Shown here piece after piece: positions 59,211 through 64,000 of a stretch of DNA of 64,000 nt. The notes under the pieces are model-generated. The model saw only the letters and a program-made list of their open reading frames with translations, had not been told where the DNA came from and did not search any database. The number at the start of each line of letters is the position of its first letter. Position 1 is the stretch's first letter. The stretch is taken from NCBI GenBank assembly GCA_022036555.1, contig CM039139.1, positions 11,608,931 to 11,672,930 of the forward strand. The letters run 5' to 3'. Origin of the DNA: Microstegium vimineum (lineage: Eukaryota > Streptophyta > Magnoliopsida > Poales > Poaceae). The translations under genes were made by a program, and so were the position numbers.

Positions 59211-59896
59211 TCAGTCTGGGCACATTTTAACGAAAACCGAAAACCGAACCGAAATGTCGGTTCTTCGGTTCGGTTTCGGTTTCCAATTCTGCGTTGTTCG
59301 GTGCTCGGCTTCAGCTTCGGTTTCAACTTCAAACCGAATCGATACACCGAAAAACTGAATCAGTCAACTAGCGGTCAAGCCCCGTGCCCCCCGTCCGGTC
59401 GTCCCCCAGACTCAAGTCCCCCAGGCCCCAGCGCCGCTATTCCGCTCCAGTGCTCCACGCTCCTAACCCTAACCGCGCGGCGGCGGCGTGGCGCGCCCCG
59501 GAGGCCCGCACGGCCGCGCCCAAGTGCCCAACCGGTCAGCATGGTCGGCGGCGTGGCGCGGCGGTGTGGCACGGAGGCGGCGGCGAATCCGCGACGGCGT
59601 GGTGCGACGCGACGCCGCGTGGCGTGCGCAGGGCGGGGCGCGGAGGCGTGCGCGTGCGTAGGGCGTGGCACGGAGGCGACGCGAATCCGCCGGTGCTCAT
59701 GGCCTCGTGTTGTGTTGTTTGCCTGTTTCTGCCATCGGTTTATTAACCGAAAAACCGAAGTAAAAAACCGAAACCGAAATTGTCGGTTTCTCATTTTCTT
59801 GCAAACCGATCGGTGTTCGTTTCCTAGAAACCGAAGTTCTAGGAAACCGAACAAACCGAACCGAACTGTCGGTTTTAAACCGAACGCCCAGGCTGA
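59211..59896. mobile_element. hAT-type non-autonomous element (686 bp)
   Basis: The ends are TCAGTCTGGGC and GCCCAGGCTGA, an 11 bp inverted repeat with one mismatch, flanked by the 8 bp duplication TTAGTGTC (59203-59210 and 59897-59904), the hAT size. Both arms are dense in AACCGAA/TTCGGTT words (about 59230-59360 and 59745-59885), forming long subterminal inverted repeats. The core at 59380-59700 is strongly GC-rich and open in several frames; it looks like captured host DNA rather than transposase. Confidence 0.88.
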
Positions 59897-61317
59897 TTAG
59901 TGTCCGATAATGGTGGAAGTGGTCGGAACAGGTCAAGATGGGAGAGCCCATGGCCATGACAGTGGCGGGAGAGGGGAGAGGAAGGGGAGGCCGCCACATG
60001 CATGTTAGGATTAATTTTAGAATACAACACTATCATAAGTTAGAAGTTAAAATCTTAGAAGTTATTTATATACTCTTGTTTATTTTTGACCTTGTTATTA
60101 TCCCTGGTTAAGTTAGTTTATAGTCAAACTCACACATTTTCATATGGATACAATACTCATAATACTCCAAAAGCTACTCCAACATCAATATTTATGCGCT
60201 TGTGGATTTTTCTACATGCCACCACATGTATTAATATATGTGCGAAAATATACACTTGTAAACGCAACTTGTGATCGGGTTGGCTTGGAAAAAAATGGTT
60301 TAAAAAAGGCAGCAAATATGCTTCATATTTTTTTTGGTGACATAAACTCATAAAATATATCAAATATTTTTTAGAGCTATTGAAGATGTTGTAACACAAC
60401 CAAATTTTATGTACTAGCTAATGTTGCATTAGACATGCATTAAAAAAATTAGGCAACTCTGCATAAGAACCTATGTGGACAATTAACTGTGAGCAAACTA
60501 AGGATTTCCATATAATGCGTTAGCTAAAGAAATCCCTAAGTACTATAAAGGTAAATTGATTCCTATTTTCATATATACATATATTAGCACCAAGAAATCC
60601 AAAGGTTATGTAGGTAAACCGATTCCTAACGTTAAGAGTGGCCATTCGGGTTACCCTTTTAGGTCAAATAATTTAGATTTCCAACATTTTAGATTTTCGG
60701 TTTTTTTCGAGACCTAGTTACAGATACAGATGCTCACATACACGAGCACACACTCACCCCCTATGAACGTATACACACGCACAACCCTATGAGCATATCC
60801 GAAACACCGAGTTGGATCCACAAATGTCGAGAATGACGAAGTCACCACAGACGTCTTGTTGTCGACGGACAAATTTAACATCCGAATATTATCTAGGCTT
60901 AGTAAAGGATTGATAGCGGGATGATTGGAGCCAAAGGAACTCACTCTATTGGGTTAGAGTGGTAGAGAAGCCATTGCAAATATTGAAATATATGTCTATA
61001 TCTATATCTATATCTATATCTATATCTATATCTATATATCTTATAATCTTCAACCCTACTATAAATCAATCTTGTCAGGCAAGCCATCCATACAAGGACC
61101 TACTAGCGCATGCAATATGATACATTTTTTATGCAAACTATTCAAGTCAAAAAGCCATGTGATCCACTAACATGTATTTATTTGTCCATGTTACTATATA
61201 TATCATACAGTTCACAAAAAATTATACGCGATCTCTACATCAGCGTGTGGAGTATGCTTCTACTTTATTAATGGTACAGTTTTCCATCGGAGGTAGTTTA
61301 CAAAAATCAAAAAAATT
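59897..61317. other. AT-rich intergenic DNA
   Basis: No gene is seen. A partly repeated phrase (AATCC.TAAGT/AAAGGT, then GGTAAA.TGATTCCTA) occurs at about 60530 and 60600. Short frames at 60086-60399 and 60714-60944 show no family. A TCTATA microsatellite is listed separately. Confidence 0.5.
60995..61040. repeat. (TCTATA)n microsatellite
   Basis: About seven tandem TCTATA units, ending in TATATATC. Confidence 0.95.
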
Positions 61318-61901
61318 AACGGTACAGGTATATCACTGTTGGTTTCAGCCACGAACCGGCAGTGAAGCTCCTCATCACTGTCGGTTCGTGGCTGGAACCG
61401 GCAGTGATGATGAGCTCCAGTGCCGGTTCGTGATTGGAACCGACACTGATATACTTGTAGAGTTGACTTTTTTTTTATTTTTGTAAACGACCTCGGATAG
61501 AAAAACTTTCTACATGAAAGTTGTAGATCTCGAAAAGTTATGAAACTTTGTAGTTCACAACGTTTTCATTTGAAATCGTTTAGTGGCCGAAAAATATGTT
61601 TGAATGTGTGAAATTTGAAATTCAAATGTTTGTAAACGACCTCGGATGAAAAAACTTGTTACATGAAAGTTGTAGATCTCGAAAAGTTATGAAACTTTGT
61701 AGTTCACAACCTTTTTATTTGAATTCATTTAGTGACTCAAACAATCAATTTAGTTTACTGATTTTTCAAATTACGAACCGACAATGATGAGGACCTTCAC
61801 TGTCGGATCGTGGCTGGAACCGGCAGTGAAGATTCATCACTACCGGTTTTGTCAGACCCGACAGTGATGGGTCGACACTGATTTGCATATCTGTAGTAGT
61901 G
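61318..61901. mobile_element. CACTA (En/Spm-type) element end
   Basis: Read on the minus strand, the terminus at 61901 is CACTACTACAGATATGCAAA, a typical CACTA end. Next to it and at about 61330-61450 are many copies in both orientations of a subterminal motif (CACTG(T/C)CGGTTCGTGGCTGG or its complement CGGCAGTGA). The middle holds a 149 bp tandem duplication. No second CACTA terminus is seen on the left, so it is a fragment or a deleted copy. Confidence 0.75.
61482..61740. repeat. 149 bp tandem duplication inside the CACTA fragment
   Basis: Two units start TGTAAACGACCTCGGAT at 61482 and 61631 and share ACATGAAAGTTGTAGATCTC and AAACTTTGTAGTTCACAAC. They differ at scattered bases. Confidence 0.85.
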
Positions 61902-63340
61902 ATTTAGGGTTAAAGTAATCAAATAATTAAGTGGAGACATCAGTGGCAAATCAGCCTAGTGGAGGCGAAACTGGGCCTTTGCCCCCCCCCCCCCTCCACA
62001 TGGCTTCACTAAATTTAGTTGTTGTAGTTATCAGGTCTATTGCTGTTGGAGTGTTGTAAGATGGTGAGCAAGCGTTGAAGGCAGTGTAAGAGACGTTGGA
62101 GAGGTATGGCTGAGTAGAATTTCCTTGGTGGCTCAAGTAAAAATGAAATGTGTAGCTCGATAACACACTCGCAAGGCTCAATGTAGTAAGTCACACCCAC
62201 ATTATTTTCCTACCATGCTTCACCACAAGGGGAACGAGGAACTATTCATAAACAAGTCTAGAAAAAGACACCAAAGGACCTCATGCACTCGAGTGACTGC
62301 ATTTATCATATTTTAAAAAAAAAACTTTTTTTGAAGGGTCACTAGGAGAAAGAATTCCCTACTTGAATATATTTCATTATAGTGGCAATATGAACTACCA
62401 CTCAAAAAGGGTGCAATATAGTATAAGCACCACCAACACACCCAGAAAGAGAGGGCAAACATACCTTAGAACATAAAAAAGGATAAAATGAACTCCCATG
62501 ACAAGAGCATGTCATTGTTCATCGACTAACACTACTCTTAAGTGACAGTATTCCGATGACCTCCATTCCACACGTGATTGTTAAGCTTTGAGCCAAGTAT
62601 GGTAGACGACAATCGTCATTTACACTATCTTGAAGCATATCGAGGGTCCAATCGACACCCACCAATGCCCATTACGGGGAGGATGCATGCCTCAATGGAG
62701 GGAGATGCTGACAAAAGGAGAACAAGGAGATCTAGGAGATCATGGTCTCTCTAACCTAGCATTTTATGAAACAAAGAAATCAAGGATTATAAATGGTAGT
62801 GGAGTAGGACACTAACAACAATATCTTCTAGCTAGTAACTTGTGCAATTATCAGGGATTTGATCACCTAGATTTGGTCTGGGCTCCAAGAGAGTGAGGAT
62901 GAGCATCAACGAGGTGCATGTGGTCTCCAAAATCAACACCTCCAAGATGCCATCATAGCATATACGGGGAGACCAAATTGGGTTTTCAGCCGAAGACCAC
63001 ACAAAGTATGAGTGTCAAGTGGTTCTTTGACGATGCCTATAAAGAGAAACATGACGCATGGTGACGCCATCGTCTCTATCATGACTATGTCATGCTAGAC
63101 TTTAATCGGGAAACCATGTGGCACCAAACATACCATGTCGGACAATACAATGCTCTGCTCGCCAGTACAATTATCACAACTGGCACACTAGCTGTTTGGG
63201 CACCCGTGGTTCGTGCGACAACCAACGTGACCACAAGAGGTAAACCATCAAAACCACTACATGCACACGCACCTCCCTCAAGATAGGAACCGTCTTGGCG
63301 TCTTGCGACAACAAGTAGAGCTGCCACTGGGAAGAGTGAA
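61902..63340. other. Intergenic DNA with decayed transposon and coding-like remnants
   Basis: A C-run of 13 bases at 61982-61994 in GGGCC(T/C)...CCTCCACATGGCTTCAC resembles degraded hAT-related sequence. No family is recognised. The plus strand at 63028-63240 is open except for one TGA and reads like protein (see findings). The rest is unstructured. Confidence 0.35.
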
Positions 63341-64000
63341 AGGTCCTAGATGGCTAGAGGAGGTGTGAATAGCCTAATAAAAATTCTATAAATCACTAGA
63401 GCAAAAGGTTAGATAACACTTAAGCGAAGCTTTTTGCTCTAGCTCTACTTGGGGTGCAAAGCCACCTACCCAATGCAATTCTAGTTAGCTAAGTGCTTAC
63501 AATCAATAACAAGAACCTAAAGCACTTAGCACAAGCTAGTAAGAACAACTACTAGAGAAGCTAACTAGCAAGCTAACTAGACAAGATATGAATAAATATA
63601 AATGCAAGAGAGGAGGTGATTGATATACCAATGCCTTATGATAGATGGATGTCAATAGGATGAACCAATCACAATGAATACCAAAGAGTAGCCGGGAGAC
63701 AAGATGACAATCGATTTTTCTCCCGAGGTTCACTTGGTTGCCACCAAGCTAGTCCCCATTGTGTCGACTACTCAAGTGATGATTCGGTGGCTAAAAGGCA
63801 ATGACAAGCCTAGCCCACTAACTCGGGCACCACAAGAATCCACCCAAATGAGAGTAACTCAATGACACGAGCAATCCACTAGAGTTACCCTTTGGCTCTC
63901 CGCCGAGGTGGGTACAAGCCCTCTTACAATCACAGAAGTCGGCCGCAACAAATCACCAATTGCGCCGAAGCTTCTCCACAATCGCCAAGCCGTCTAGGTG
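63341..64000. repeat. Probable dispersed retroelement-derived repeat at the right edge
   Basis: AGGTCCTAGATGGCTAGAGG followed by a TGTGAATAGCCTAATAAAAA phrase, then long stretches of CTAGCTAACTAG-type words and CTCGGGCACCACAAGAATCC, have the style of high-copy grass retroelement DNA. I see no coding domain or LTR border, and the block runs off the window. The assignment rests on general style only. Confidence 0.3.

Overview
The window is eukaryotic, from a plant nuclear genome, most probably a grass (the Panicoideae/Andropogoneae are a guess from style; the species cannot be fixed). The reasons are GT-AG introns of 0.1 to 4.7 kb, GC-rich first exons in an AT-richer background, recognisable plant gene families, dense MITEs and a large Ty3/gypsy element with an antisense gene. 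A 100-base run of N at 13471-13570 and several long poly-G or poly-C tracts show that this is assembled sequence with possible local errors.

Five protein-coding loci can be supported. (1) 3763-7206, minus: a CPP1/CDF1-type chloroplast J-like membrane protein in four exons. (2) 17162-20739, plus: a LAG1/ASC1-type ceramide synthase with a TLC domain, six exons, 281 residues. (3) 41682-44211, minus: an intronless EF-hand plus TPR protein of the At1g05150/At2g32450 type, broken by two single-base frameshifts. (4) 46843-52789, minus: a BOI/BRG-type RING E3 ubiquitin ligase, four exons, 338 residues, with a 4.7 kb third intron holding TE debris. (5) 55471-58573, minus: a SelK/SelG-family glycine-rich ER membrane protein, four exons, 106 residues, with a MITE in its 2.6 kb first intron. 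The genes are functionally unrelated, as is normal for plant chromosomes.

The dominant structure is a 15.8 kb Ty3/gypsy LTR retrotransposon at 22751-38577. It has two 1181 bp LTRs, a 5 bp target duplication (GTTGG), and gag, protease, RT, RNase H and integrase in gypsy order. A further 7 kb lies between pol and the 3' LTR. That extra part carries a multi-exon gene on the opposite strand (31341-35555), a 360 bp tandem duplication, a field of degenerate repeats and three perfect stem-loops just before the 3' LTR. Gag, pol and the antisense gene all contain stops, although the LTRs differ by only about 1.4%. The element sits inside an older PIF/Harbinger-like DNA transposon (22521-39249).

The rest is intergenic sequence with small DNA transposons: two Tourist-type MITEs with exact TAA duplications (15952-16314, 58048-58175), a hAT-type element with an 8 bp duplication (59211-59896), a CACTA end (61318-61901), several other inverted-repeat elements, and microsatellites. 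The left 2 kb, 9.7-13.5 kb and the last 2 kb hold open stretches that resemble gene fragments, but I cannot name them.
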